Of a DNA stretch of 64,000 bases, positions 38,501-49,959 are shown in pieces. The stretch is from Aphelenchoides besseyi (Eukaryota; Nematoda; Chromadorea; Rhabditida; Aphelenchoididae). The translations under genes were made by a program, and so were the position numbers. How positions within the stretch are numbered: position 1 is the first letter of the stretch; every line of letters starts with the position of its first letter. The notes under the pieces were generated by a model, which saw only the letters and a list, made by a program, of their open reading frames with translations, ran no database searches and had not been told where the DNA came from. The stretch is taken from NCBI GenBank assembly GCA_024699855.1, contig JAMPIQ010000004.1, forward strand, positions 95,735 through 159,734, in the 5' to 3' direction.

Positions 38501-41500
38501 TTTGTTCTCGTGGTTGTTCGGCGTCCAGTTGACTTGTCATTCGCTTGACCAGTACTTTCGTGAACAACTTGTATGTTGTTGGTAGGAGTGCAGTCGGTCG
38601 GTAGTTCGGGAGGTTCTCGAGGTCGCCTTTCTTTGGTATCCGAGTTGAATGATTTTCACGTCTATCGTTTCAAGCAGTTTTTCTGGAACTAACTGTAGTA
38701 ATAAAATGACACTGTTCTTGGGTGAATTCAATAAGCATTTCTGCGTTACCGTCTTTGTTTCATTCGTTTCCAGTAAAAGATCTCATGAAACGTTGATTCG
38801 AACCAAATGCAAAGAGCAGTTACAAAAATCTGCATTTTGTGTTTTTTGCAGTGCCGTGGAAGCATCTCAAAAACCTTTATTATTTCAACGACTTATATGA
38901 GTTTGTAGGTGTGTAATAAAAGGTACGATTGTCCCGACAATAGCGATGAATCCCCGCAGTGCTGTAAGTTATGAAATAAGATTGCAGTTGAAATCTGTTT
39001 TCAGTTGTTGATGAGTGTACACTGGCCGATAGACCGCTTTGCGAACAAAAATGTGTTGATTTGCCCATTGGCTACAAATGCGAATGTTTCGACGGTTTTC
39101 AATTGGATAAAGACGACGGAAAGTCTTGTCACGATTCCAACGAATGTGAAGATGGTACCGCTCTTTGCTCACAACAATGCGACAACAAGGTTGGAAGCTA
39201 TCGATGTACTTGTGTGGATGGTTATTCGCTGGAAGCAGACAATCACACGTGTAAACGCGTCGAAGCCACGCCCGTTCCATTTCTTTTGCTTGCTAACAAA
39301 CATTACATTCGACAAATCACTGTTGACGGTTCGCGAATGGATCTTGTGGCGCGCGGATTTGAAAATGTTGTTTCAATGGACGTTGACGTTCACGACAATA
39401 AGATTTATATTATGGATGCCGGCAAACTTCGTCTCTATCGAATTGGTATCGACAATATTGGAGCTCCGATTGCGGATTACGAAACGATTGTTCGACACAA
39501 TGTTTTCGGCACTGAAGGCATAGCTGTAGATTGGGTGGCTCGCAAGTTGTACATGTTGAATCGACAAGATCGATCTTTGCGTGTTTGTGAATTGGACGGT
39601 CGTTATTGTCGAACTTTGATTCGTGATCGTATTCAACAACCCAAAGCAATTGTTATTCATCCACAAAAAGGATATTTGTATTTCACCGAATGGTCACTTC
39701 AACCTTACATTGCTCGTGTACCGTTGGATGGAGGTCCGAATATGGCCGATCCAGTGGAAAAGTTGGCTGAACACGATTTGGGTTGGCCGAATGCATTGGC
39801 AATCGATTTCTACGCTGATCGACTCTTTTGGGGTGATGCACATTTGAACGAAATTGGTTGGATGGATATGGGAGGCCGCAGTCGGCATCACATTCCCGCT
39901 AAGCGAACATCTCATGTGTCGTCGATGACCGTCTTTGATGATCGACTTTTCTGGTCTGATTGGAATCTACGACAAGTTATCGCTGCTGATAAGTGGACTG
40001 GTAAAAACGAAAGTGTTCTTGCAACCACAATTCAATTGCCAAATGATCTTCGAATCGTCCACCCACTTCGACAACCTCGTTATCCAAACCCTTGTGGTGA
40101 TAACAACGGCGGCTGTTCGCATTTGTGTTTGATTGCGGCCGGAGGAAAGACGTTCACGTGTGCGTGTCCAGATCAGTTCATTTTGATTAACAATCAAACT
40201 TGTGAACCGAATTGCACGGCTCGACAGTTCGCTTGTGGAGGAGAAGACGCCAAATGTATAAGCCATTTGTGGTATTGCGATGGTGAGGCGTTAATTGAAC
40301 TATTTGATATTGTAAATTTGTAGGAGAAAAAGATTGCGCCGACGGTTCGGATGAGCCAGGCGAAGCGATTTGTGGTCCTCGAATTTGTCCTGTTGGTGAA
40401 TTTCAATGCTCAAACCACAATTGCACTCGACCATTCCAACTTTGCGATGGCATGTTGTTTTTAATAAACTCTAATTGGTGTTGGTCTTTTAGGAATCGAC
40501 GATTGTGGAGATCGATCCGATGAAATGAACTGCGAACTGCCATGTGATGATTGGATGTGGAAATGCAAAGACACAGGTAAGTCGTTATGCAATCAAGGCA
40601 CGAGCGAGCTTCTCACTGTCTTCCGGTCGTTCTTTTTGCCTTTTGTTGAGCGGGGTTAAATTCGATGTTTATAGGCAAATGTATTCCCAAGCGTTTCACG
40701 TGTGATGGTAAGAGATCAACTTATAGTTTTGAATGAAATGCGAATGTTCAGGAGATCGAGATTGTAACGACGGTTCGGACGAAGCACCGGAAATCTGTCA
40801 GAATCCGCAACGAAATTGTACGGCCGAAGAGTTCCGATGCTCCAATCACAAGTGCATTCCGAAATCTTGGCGTTGCGATAACGAAAACGACTGCGGCAAC
40901 GATGCTCCTGGATCGGATGAGATCGGTTGCGAGAATGTTGAGTGTCCGAAGGGTTGGTCGCGTTGTGGCAACGGAAATGGACAGAATTATCGTTGTATTC
41001 CTGACTGGGCCTTCTGTAACAATGTTGACGATTGTCATGATGGAAGTGACGAGTTAGTTTCTAACTGCCCGGTTTGTGACGATGTTGGAGAGTTTCGTTG
41101 TGCGGCTTCGAGCAAATGTATTCCGCTGAGATGGATGTGTGATTGTAAGTCAAGGGAAGTTTGAGAATTCACGAACACGTTTTCCTTTAGCTGAAAATGA
41201 TTGCGGCGATAATTCGGACGAAACAGATGCACGTTGTGGCGGTACAAGTCGACCATGTTCGGAATCAGAGTTCAGATGCAACGATGGTCATTGTTTAGCG
41301 CCGTCAAAAGTAGTTAAAACATGGGTTTCTTCATCCTTGTTAATTTCAGGTCTGTAACGGAATCATCGAATGCTCTGATGGCTTAGACGAGTCACAATGT
41401 CATTTGCGAAAATGTCAAGAAGGAATGCGACAATGTAATGATGGCACCTGTCTGCCGGCCAGTAAATTGTATACGAAGCTTTTCTGAACAACGTCGTTAA

Positions 41501-44500
41501 CTTTTGCTTTTAGCTGTGATCGTAGACGTGATTGCGCTGGAGCAGAAGGTTAGTTCCAAGTTCTATGCCACAGATGAAAACTTGTCCTTTCAGACGAACA
41601 AAATTGCGAGAGTGTTTCACGTCGAATGTGCAGTCCATTCGAATTTGAATGCGGCAATTCGGTTTGTGTTCCACGAAAAGTACTTTGCGATGGAGATGAT
41701 GACTGCGGTATGTTAATGTTCTCTGCAACCTTCGACCGTCAATTGTTGTAGGCGACAATACGGACGAGACGAACGATCAATGTCGAACTGCACTTTGCGA
41801 GCCACCACTTCGTTTCCGTTGTTCGCATTCTCGACGTTGCTTGAACATTTTGCAATTGTGTAACGGAGTCAACGAATGCGGAGAAAACGACTTCTCCGAC
41901 GAGCATCTATCCATGTGCTCTTCATTCAGCGAGTACGGAGAATGCTCGTCAGAACAGTTCAAGTGTTCAAGCCCTCACATCGATCGTGAGTCTCATTCTC
42001 GTTTTACTGTTTATTGCCTTCCAAGTATGATGCACAAATTTAATTCAAAAATTGTACTCTCAAGTAAGATCACCGTAGAACTTTCGCGCTGATTGCACAA
42101 TCCCAGTAATAGTACTTGTCAAATCGAACTCCACGTCCTTCTTGTACACGGCCATCAGAACATCTGAAAAAAGGTGTTTTCAACATCGATTTTTTATCAG
42201 GTGCACCAACCTTTGTTTCCAACACCCGGAATCAAGAAGAAACTTTTGTTAATAGCCAGGACGATATCTCGCTTTACACCCAACACTTTGGCGATTTCGA
42301 ACTTCGAGAAGTGCGCGTATACCTTGTTGTTGCAACGACTTTTGTTCTTAGCGGCGTTCATCAAGATCTTGACAGTTTTTTGCGCATACTGAAGTTTAAC
42401 GTTTACATCATGAATCTTACAATAGCTGTTACGTCACTTTTGTTTGATTACTCGAATAGATTTGAACGACACGATTTCTGTTCTGAATCTTGCAAGCGCT
42501 GTCGAGATTCTTTTGTTATCGAAAGTGCTTCGATGTCCTAAACAACAGCTATTCACGAAAACAAGTTTCGAACCTTTTCAACGCAATCAAGTCCACAAAT
42601 CAGTGCGAACTGATTAGTTTGATCTTCGCTGCTATTTTCCACACCAGAAAAACGATTGCCGAGCATCGCTGCAAAACGTTCAATTCATTATCGTTTGATG
42701 GTCGCTTCGTCCATCGAGCACTGCTTCTCAGCAGAACGAAACTGATAGTTCAATGGCGTTTCATTTCAACTCAAAGTTCATTCTCGACGCTTACCTATTA
42801 TCATTTAAATTTTCTCACGACATTTTGCAGGAGATCGTTGTGTGAATTCGAGTGTTGTTTGTAATCACGTGGATGATTGCGGTAGGTTGCAAGTTGCATA
42901 CGTACAAGTTAGAAGCTTCGTTTTAGGTGACAACTCGGACGAAATTGGATGCAGCAAAAACAACGGCAAGACCTGCTCTTCACATGGCGATAACGGTGGT
43001 TGTCGACACTTGTGTACGGATGTTTCGGGCGGCTATTTCTGTCATTGTCGTGATGGTTTCCAACCGGATCCATTGAATCCGTTCGACTGTATTGATATTG
43101 ACGAATGTGCCGGAAACAACACGTGTACTCAATTGTGTTTGAATACCAAAGGCTCGTATTTGTGTCGTTGTGTGGACGATTACGAAAATGCTGTGGTTGT
43201 TGGTGCTATGACCGGAAAAGATTGTCGAGCAAAGGTGCGAATTCATTGTCGAGTTCAAACTGAAGTTCTGATTTTAGGGTGATTACGCGGAGGTTGTGGT
43301 CGCTTCTAACAATCAACTCGTTCAACTCGCACTTCACGGTTCTCAGGGCGTCAATCATAACGCTGCTGTTCATCCAACAAGTGACGATGAAAGCAACATT
43401 GTGGCCGTCGATTTCGATCCCCGTCGTCAACTGATGTTTTGGATTGATGCACAACAACGTCGAGTCTATCGATCAGCAATTGCTAAAGGCAATCAATCGC
43501 ACGTTGGACAGAAATTGGACGTTGACTTCACGACACTCGGCATTCAACCAATGGCAATTGCTGTCGATTACTTGAGCGGAAACGTTTTCGTAACGACAGT
43601 CGGCGATGAGAATGCGGCGGCTGCATTCGATTTGCGTCGACGAAAGCGAATGTCCGAACCGAGAATTCCGGATATTGGAGCCATCTATTTGATGACATCC
43701 GATGGTCGTTACATCAAACGAATTCTCAACGGCAATCTTCAAGTCCCGACTGCCATTGTAACGCTGCCACAATTGGGTCGAATTTGTTTCGCTGATGCGG
43801 GTCTTATGGCTAAACTGGAATGCGCTGATATGGACGGCAACAAACGACAGGTTTAGACCATAATATTAACATACCTTCAATTGGAACTTTTAGATCATCG
43901 TCAATCAGTTGATCTTTGAACCGAAGTCGATGACCGTAGATGAGGGTCGTAATCATCGGATTTATTGGGCAGATCCAAAAACGCGAAAGATTGAATCCGT
44001 GTTACCGGACGGAAGTCGTAGACAAACGATTGTCCACGACAAAAAGATACCATTTGCTGTCGATGTCTTCGAAAACCATCTTTACTGGGCATCAAAAGAT
44101 ACTCTGTACGTACAAGATAAGTTCGGTCGCGGTCGAGTTCATGTTTTGGCTTCTGCTCTCACCGACGTTCACAGCGTTCGAGTTCAACAACGTTATGCTC
44201 GAGATGTTTCTCGTGCTCAAAGCTCGTGTATCGATCGTAATGGCAATTCGGTTTGCTCGCATTTGTGTGCCGAATTACCGTCTGGTCAACATCACTGCTT
44301 ATGTCCGGAGAACGTGACACAACTGATCGATGGTACATGTGCTGGGCTTCAAGTTCCCGAATTGCCGTTACCAAAACAATGCGCTTGCGAGAATGGCGGT
44401 CGTTGTATGTTGGACGGAGCTTGCGATTGTTTGGACGATTACGAAGGAGAGTTCTGTCAAAAAGGCTCAACCGTTTCACGTCAAGTAAGCTGTCGAGTTG

Positions 44501-44946
44501 TTTCTTCAATGAGTTTACTTGTTTAGTTGATTGGACGTCTTGGCTCCGGTGGTCTGTTTGCCATTCTCTTTATGTTCTTTTTGCTTGTCGTTTTGGGCGG
44601 CATCACCGTGCTGATTATGAGCACGTACAAAAAGCGACTGTTGATCTTCAAAAAGAACGAACTTGCTGATGGTGCTGTTTCATTCCGCGGAAATGTGATT
44701 TCGTTCAGTAATCCGGTCCTCGATCATGAACCGGCAAAGGTTTGTACTTACCCAAGCAAACGATCTGATTAGCAACTTCAGGGGGATATCGAAAATGAAG
44801 ACGACTATTCGGTCGGTGAACTTAGCCTGCCGAATTCCACTACAACAACCACATTCTCGAATCCTGTTTACGATATGGAAGCGAATGCGGACGCTGAAGG
44901 CAATCATCCCGATACGCCTTCAACCTCACGAGTTTCTACTCCTTAG
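23532..44946 (+). CDS. LRP2: Megalin/LRP2-type giant LDL-receptor-related protein
   Basis: Endocytic cell-surface receptor (nematode LRP-1 type). Starts with signal peptide [20 protein letters not shown]. By eye the ectodomain has LDL-receptor class A repeats in clusters of about 6 (24.0-25.4 kb), 8 (28.1-29.8), 10 (34.4-38.96) and 11 (40.2-42.9). EGF modules and YWTD/LDV beta-propellers separate them: 25.8-27.9 (two), 30.2-34.2 (four), 39.3-40.1 (one) and 43.3-44.2 kb (one). This 6/8/10/11 plan and only two EGF modules before the membrane fit LRP2, not LRP1. Class A repeats keep CDG..DC.DGSDE calcium ligands. The transmembrane helix is [20 protein letters not shown]. The tail has FSNPVL and FSNPVY, the second a full NPxY internalisation motif. 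Roughly 60 short exons; not every junction was checked. Confidence 0.93.
34950..35044 (-). pseudogene. Antisense reading frame in megalin intron, copy 1
   Basis: Inside the intron 34813-35251, on the opposite strand, TTCTTTTAG precedes a 31-codon frame [19 protein letters not shown] followed by [12 protein letters not shown] and a stop. It is clearly related to the last exon of the antisense pair at 42057-42388 ([20 protein letters not shown]). The preceding exon seen there is missing here. Family not recognised. It may be the decayed 3' end of a small nested gene. Confidence 0.45.
35101..35251 (+). repeat. 151-base identical intronic tract, copy 1
   Basis: Starts TCAATTCATTATCGTTTGAT and ends ACATTTTGCAG, which is the 3' splice site of megalin intron 34813-35251. 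It is identical base for base to 42680-42830. Identity stops at the first base of the following exon (TTTGTGATGG here). Confidence 0.95.
37330..38760 (-). mobile_element. Degraded RTE-type non-LTR retrotransposon
   Basis: Within megalin intron 37106-38907, antisense to the gene. Read on the minus strand through frameshifts, it shows reverse-transcriptase fragments in order. [17 protein letters not shown] lies near 38600, a VDDEKAF stretch near 38390 (the usual V/FDYEKAFD block) and [16 protein letters not shown] near 38200. The RTE C-terminal region follows ([28 protein letters not shown], and [16 protein letters not shown] near 37440). The YADD-type box is altered and stops interrupt the frame, and no endonuclease domain was seen, so it is a 5'-truncated dead copy. 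Ends are approximate and no target-site duplication was identified. Confidence 0.85.
42057..42388 (-). pseudogene. Antisense two-exon reading frame in megalin intron, copy 2
   Basis: On the minus strand of intron 41996-42830, an acceptor AACTTCAG precedes exon 42388-42211 ([19 protein letters not shown], then [29 protein letters not shown]). It splices in phase at GTTGGTGC...TTTTTTCAG to 42163-42057 ([20 protein letters not shown] ... ARKFYGDLT, stop). The clean phase and amino acid conservation with copy 1 at 34950-35044 argue that this was a real coding unit. A further possible upstream exon near 42540-42450 ([16 protein letters not shown]) does not join cleanly. No start or known domain. 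Nested gene or relic. Confidence 0.5.
42680..42830 (+). repeat. 151-base identical intronic tract, copy 2
   Basis: Identical to 35101-35251 and also ending exactly at a splice acceptor (ACATTTTGCAG, then exon GAGATCGTTG). The flanks on both sides are unrelated to those of copy 1, apart from the antisense reading frame further upstream in the same intron. Confidence 0.95.
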
Positions 44947-45318
44947 AAACAACTAGTTTTGCTGTCTGTACACTTTTTCTCAACGCTCAGTCACAACTTC
45001 TTTTCTCTATTTATTCACCGTTCTTGTTATCCCGCACTTATTGTTCCGTTGACTTAACTCATATCCACCTTCATTTCTACGGCTCAAATTCACGCACTTT
45101 CAGTTTTCGCATATCCGCCGAAATTTCGAGGTATCAATGCGGGTTCTCTCTTAGTTTTTACTCGTTAATTTGTTGCAAATAAAAGTTATTCAAAAGTCAG
45201 GGAACCGTTTGTAGTGAAATTTTTAATGGAAAACGAAAATCTAACAGCTCGACGTAAAACTTAACGAAAGAAAAAATCAAAGACAAGCGAAATCCAATAG
45301 AGGAGATCTAATCGGTAA
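44947..45318. other. Convergent 3' flanks of megalin and VRK genes
   Basis: About 370 bases between facing stop codons. An AATAAA signal at about 45179 (GCAAATAAAAG) probably ends the megalin message. Confidence 0.5.
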
Positions 45319-46515
45319 TTAGCGAACAACCTTGATACCCGTCAATTTCACTCGTTCGGTGTAACCAGTGCTCGAAGCCAATTTGTAGATTTTGGAAACC
45401 AAACTCGCGGCGTCAGCATTCGAAATCAACTTCTTGACCAGCGTCGGACTGTCGATGTACTGTCGCTTCAATTCATGCACTTGGTCCAACTCTTTCGAAG
45501 TGTTCTTTTTTGCATGTGCCTACAAAGTAGTGGATGATTCGAATGTTTCCGCGTTCAACTCACTTCCCACGGCAACTTGTTTAATCCAGCAAACCAAGTG
45601 AGAAGATTGTGTCCGAGAATCTCGTAGTCACCGCGAAACGTCGCCGAACACCCACGATGTGCATCCGTAGACGTGTAATACGCGGTTCCGTTGTGTGCTG
45701 GAACGAACAATGAGAACTCAATGAAAACTCGTCGACTTACCTTGTTTTGGTTTCGGCTGCTCAACCATCTTGTTGGCCATTCGCTGCGCAATCCCAAAAT
45801 CGATCAAAGTTAATTTCTGGAGATTGTTCTTGTCGTTCAATGGAAACATCAGGTTTTCAGCCTTCAGATCGGCATGTACGACATTCTAAAACAACCAAAC
45901 AATCAGTTAAAAGCAATCCGAACGTCACCTCCGAATGCAAGTACTCGTAAGCATCGATAATAATGAAGAGGAACTTTTGGACTTCGGCGTAAGTGAGCAC
46001 TTTGCCCGGGCGAGCATCGATGTACGCTTGAAGCGAAGAATTGTAGAGCGGCATGGAAATGAATCGCAATTCTTGTGCTTTGAACGTGAAGACACCAAAT
46101 CGAACGCAATGCGGAAGACCCAACCACTTCAACTCTAAACCGAGAGTAAAAACAATCACAAGACTGATGAACTCACTGTTCTTCAATTTGTAAGCCTCGA
46201 GTGCTTTTTCGGTCAAAATGCTTTGGAAGAGTTTTTGCTCAACGTACAAACATCCGTTCGCCGACGGTTCGACTTTGATGGCACACGGTTTTTTGAGGTT
46301 CTAAACAAGACGAATTAAAAGACGACAAGCAATGAAGAACGTACCTTGATTTCACCCGCATACACACGAGCAAATCCGCCATTGCCGATCTCTTTGCCAA
46401 CAATCAACGTCGGATTCCCGTCGATCTCGAACTTGCTCGGAATCTCGACGCACAGTTTACTCTTCTTCGGCGGTCGTCCGGCCGGTCCAGCAGCAGCGAC
46501 ACGTTTCGGTGGCAT
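45319..46515 (-). CDS. VRK1: Vaccinia-related-kinase-type (VRK) serine/threonine kinase
   Basis: Nuclear kinase of the casein-kinase-1 group; VRK1 phosphorylates BAF and chromatin proteins. The first exon 46515-46345 starts MPPKRVAAAG with a basic KKSKL stretch and contains the glycine loop IGNGGFARVYAGE. The next exon has the lysine in CAIKVEP. Later exons give YEYLHSENVVHADLKAENLM (catalytic Asp, Lys and Asn present, but HAD replaces the family HGD), LTLIDFGIAQRM (metal-binding DFG), and the VRK hallmark GTAYYTSTDAHRGC with DYEILGHNLLTW and KLPWE. About 335 residues, ending KLTGIKVVR, shorter than VRK1, with little C-terminal extension. The exon 2/exon 3 junction near 46170 is approximate. 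Confidence 0.92.
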
Positions 46516-46749
46516 TGGAACGGAAATTGAGCAAAAATAAGAAAATTCAGACGCAAACAAACGCCCAACGTAAAATTCGAAATTGCGAAAGCCGCGGCGC
46601 CAAGCCGACGAATCCAAACGAACAGAACGCCACAACGGTGATTTTCCCGTCAATGAACCAAACGTTGAACAACTCGTTTGTTGAGACAAACTCAAGAACA
46701 AGTTTATTCTTTTTGACTTGCAATTCAACATCGAAAAATTGTTTAGCAT

Positions 46750-46948
46750 TCACTTGGTGGTTAGATTAGAAGCACAAGTGAACATCTCGAACAAGTCACG
46801 ACACTGTTTTGCGGTGTAAATCCAAACTTCGGGAGTGGATTTTGCGATAACACGAAGAGCACAAAAGGCCGTACATGGTGGTCCCATAAATGCATTCATG
46901 AGCGTTGACAAATTTTGTTTGTCGCAGTAGAGTATAGCGTCCAGATGT
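46750..46948 (-). CDS. Terminal exon of an unrecognised gene
   Basis: After CTTTTCAG on the minus strand an open frame of about 65 codons reads HLDAILYCDKQNLSTLMNAF, then TAFCALRVIAKSTPEVWIY and CRDLFEMFTCASNLTTK, stop. The composition and the good acceptor suggest a real last exon. The obvious upstream exon (ending near 47030 before GTAAGTCAAATT) gives a TGA when joined in the expected phase, so the join is unresolved. Family unknown. Confidence 0.35.
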
Positions 46949-47035
46949 CTGAAAAGTGTAAGGTTAATTGTCATGAACATTTCTAGATCCCAAAGTCCCA
47001 ATTGTCAAATTTGACTTACCAGCATTTGTAACTGT

Positions 47036-49959
47036 TGCGTTGAACGGGATTTATTAGGGTGCTTTACAACAGACGATGAACGGAACTGGATTGAAAGGGA
47101 CTTTGAAGTGGGAGCTCGGGAATTCTGTAGGAGTCTTTCCGGTGGTGTTTTTTATAGTACCCATTTCGGTCTTCCATCTGGCAAGCAATGTGAACGAGTG
47201 GTCAGAATCGAGGCTTTTTAATAAGAATCTAATTTCGCTGTTCGAGTTCGCCTGTATAGGTTGATCTTTCGAAGCAATACTTCACGTTACCGGCAGTCCT
47301 GCAATTGGGACTATTGTAACGGAAATGAAGATAGAAGATGTGACAACTTACAATCGAGTTTCGTTAGTCGGCTCCCTGGTGTATTCAGGAAGTTAGTTGG
47401 TCAAATAATCGAAACAACCCTTCTGATGATTTTCGCTAGAGGCCAATACAATCCAAAGTGAGTAATAATGTTCATGACATTAACAAATTTTCAGGTTCTT
47501 CGAATTCATTTCTTGAATATCAAGGCTGTGTTATCCGATTCTATTGGTGGGAGTTTGATCACTACTCCTAGGGTTGAATTTTGGTCCCAAATAAAACATT
47601 ATGCCGACTATCGACAAGCGTAGTGACTTTGAGATCTTCACCATTTGGCGAGGAGATTAGAGACTTTCAGTTACTCAATTGCTTTTGTCGTAAACAAACC
47701 TTTAAAATCATTTTCTTTTGTACTTTCAATCTTCGACTTAGAGTCGCGAAGACAACCGGCAAATTTCATGTCTTCATTTTCGGTTTGGAGACTGTTGAAC
47801 ACATTGATAGAATCTCGTAGGCATCAACTATATCAACATACAACCACTCACTATTGAACTATCACAAATTAACATGATCGGAAATCACTTAATCTTGTGA
47901 TCACAATTTTGATTATAGCTTTTGATATCGATCTCAGTAACTGTAAATTGCATGAATAATGTAGTCTAAACATAGTCGAAGCAAATGAGCCGTAAATTTC
48001 AACCATCAGACATTAAAGTCCGAGAGAAGTCAACTTCCATTGTCTACAACTCGAAGACCAGTGACTGTATAAGCTTGTAGTTAACAAAACAACAATAAAC
48101 ACTATTGCACTCTAAACCCTGTGAATATCAGCGAAATCCGATCAGCCAATGAGCTACAATACAAAACACCCCCCCCCCCCCCTTCCCTTGTTTGACACGT
48201 CCATCGTGCAAAACGGTGTATCTTGGAGATTCTGGCAACAACTAGTGCTCAAATTGTTTTAACAGATAGCTTAAAGGTTTAGCTATTCAAGGTGTTCAAA
48301 CTCGTAGCTACCGGATAACTGGAAGAGAAGTGAAAGCACTTCAAAGCCCAACAGTTTGTCAAAAATCGTCCAAAATTGCAAAAGTTTGTGGAGCTCTTCT
48401 CACTAAAGATGGATAGCTGTAATTTGGCACACTTCTTATGGAGCTTAAAAGATTATAATTCTAGGAATTTCGAGAGCTGAGGTTGATCGAGAGCAGAATT
48501 GGAATCTAAAACACACTCAAAAACTGAGTCTCGTGAACTTGACTATAACAACGATATTAGTTGGTCTCAATCGCTGTAATTTGCGGGACAACTACACAAT
48601 ATTGGATTAGTTTGTGGTGGTTACTGCATGTTAATCGATTTAATGCTTGCAGAAATCGAACCTCACGTCTACGGCTTGAGATAAGGAAAAGTAAGAAGCA
48701 CAATTGCTTTCATATCTCAACTTCTAGTCGTCGAATGTTAATCAACTTCCAGCCACGTCGAATCAGTCAATATCTTAACATCTAGAGTTCTGATCAAACG
48801 TTTCTCGTGGTTATCGTAGTGAACGCTCTCTAAAATTTATTGGTTCAATTATCGTAAAGAAATTTAAAATCACTACGTGAAAAAGCTACCGGATCTTCAC
48901 GTCATTCCATTGTTAGATACACAAATGACCGCGAGTATCGCTGATACGTCAACCCGTTGGACCGATGTTGGGTTGCATATAAACCCGTGAAATCAATCGA
49001 TTCAGCCATTTTCACTCTTTTTTTCCTTCATTTGCTCTTGGATCCCGTTCAGTGGATCAAAACATGGATTTTCGTTTACTATCGCGTTTCGGATTGGGAC
49101 TGGAAGGAAGTGGAATTTGATGATTGTAGTGTATTCGGAGAGTGTTATTAGCGAGCATTCAGGCAACCCTCATGTAGTGAGATCGATTTTGTTGTTCTTC
49201 ATCTGCGACTGTTTCCAAGGAATCTCAAGTGAACGTCACAGCATCTAGCCACTTGTTTTCAATATCTGGTCATTAAAAAACCATCACACTACTCCAAGCT
49301 TTTGCATTCAATAGTTCAAACAGAAGCTACTCCAGTTTTGCCATCGTATATTCTGGAATGCGATCACTGCGAGTTTATAAGCAACGTCCAACGATGATCA
49401 TTCGTGTTGTTTGGGCGCAAAGAGAAATGTAAATGGCGTGCCAACCAGCTTCGCGCAGTAAAAGACGGAGCTACCTTGTTTCGTGATCGGGCGCCATGGC
49501 CGTTCAGATGGTCAGTTGCCGTTTTTCTTCATGACCAAGCAACCGGTTGCCATCTCTTCCTCCGCTTTGTTCTAATCTTCGTCGTTTTGATTTCGTTTAC
49601 CCAACGATTTCTCCTGCTTGATTAATCTGAAGTTTAGAGTCACCTATCCAGTGGTCATCCGAAGCTCTAATCTTGATTGCCTCATGTCGCTTTCCTCCGC
49701 GTTGGTCAAGAATTGTGTTCACTGTTGTTGTGTTGTTGCAGCTTGTTGTTATGCTTTCTTCCCATTTCCTACGCATTTCAATTTGTTGTTTGGGTTTGTT
49801 AAGTCAAGCTTGAGAATAACTCTACGACTGTCGTTGTCATCATTCTTTTTGCTAACAGAGATCGAAGAAAATTTGGGGACTTCGATTTGAATGAATCTTA
49901 GAAATCTTGTAAGAGAGTGTTATCCACTTATTCGCTTGCAGTTTTGTGATCTTGTCTAG
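47036..49959. other. 2.9 kb apparently gene-free stretch
   Basis: No reading frame with splice support or family resemblance on either strand. AT-rich, with a run of 14 C at 48169-48182. It ends at the breakpoint with the lipase pseudogene at 49960. A highly diverged repeat or a lost gene may be hidden here, but nothing can be named. Confidence 0.45.
48169..48182 (+). repeat. Homopolymer run of 14 C
   Basis: ACAAAACA followed by 14 C and TTCCC. A mononucleotide tract in otherwise AT-rich sequence, of uncertain length because such runs are error-prone in sequencing. Confidence 0.8.

Noticed and set aside
23532..44946. LRP1 instead of LRP2
   Set aside because: The first class A cluster has about six repeats, where LRP1 has two, and there are only two EGF modules before the membrane, where LRP1 has six.
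49404..49890. Cysteine- and phenylalanine-rich plus-strand frames before the lipase pseudogene
   Set aside because: No signal peptide in good context, no splice support, and composition expected from AT/T-rich non-coding DNA.
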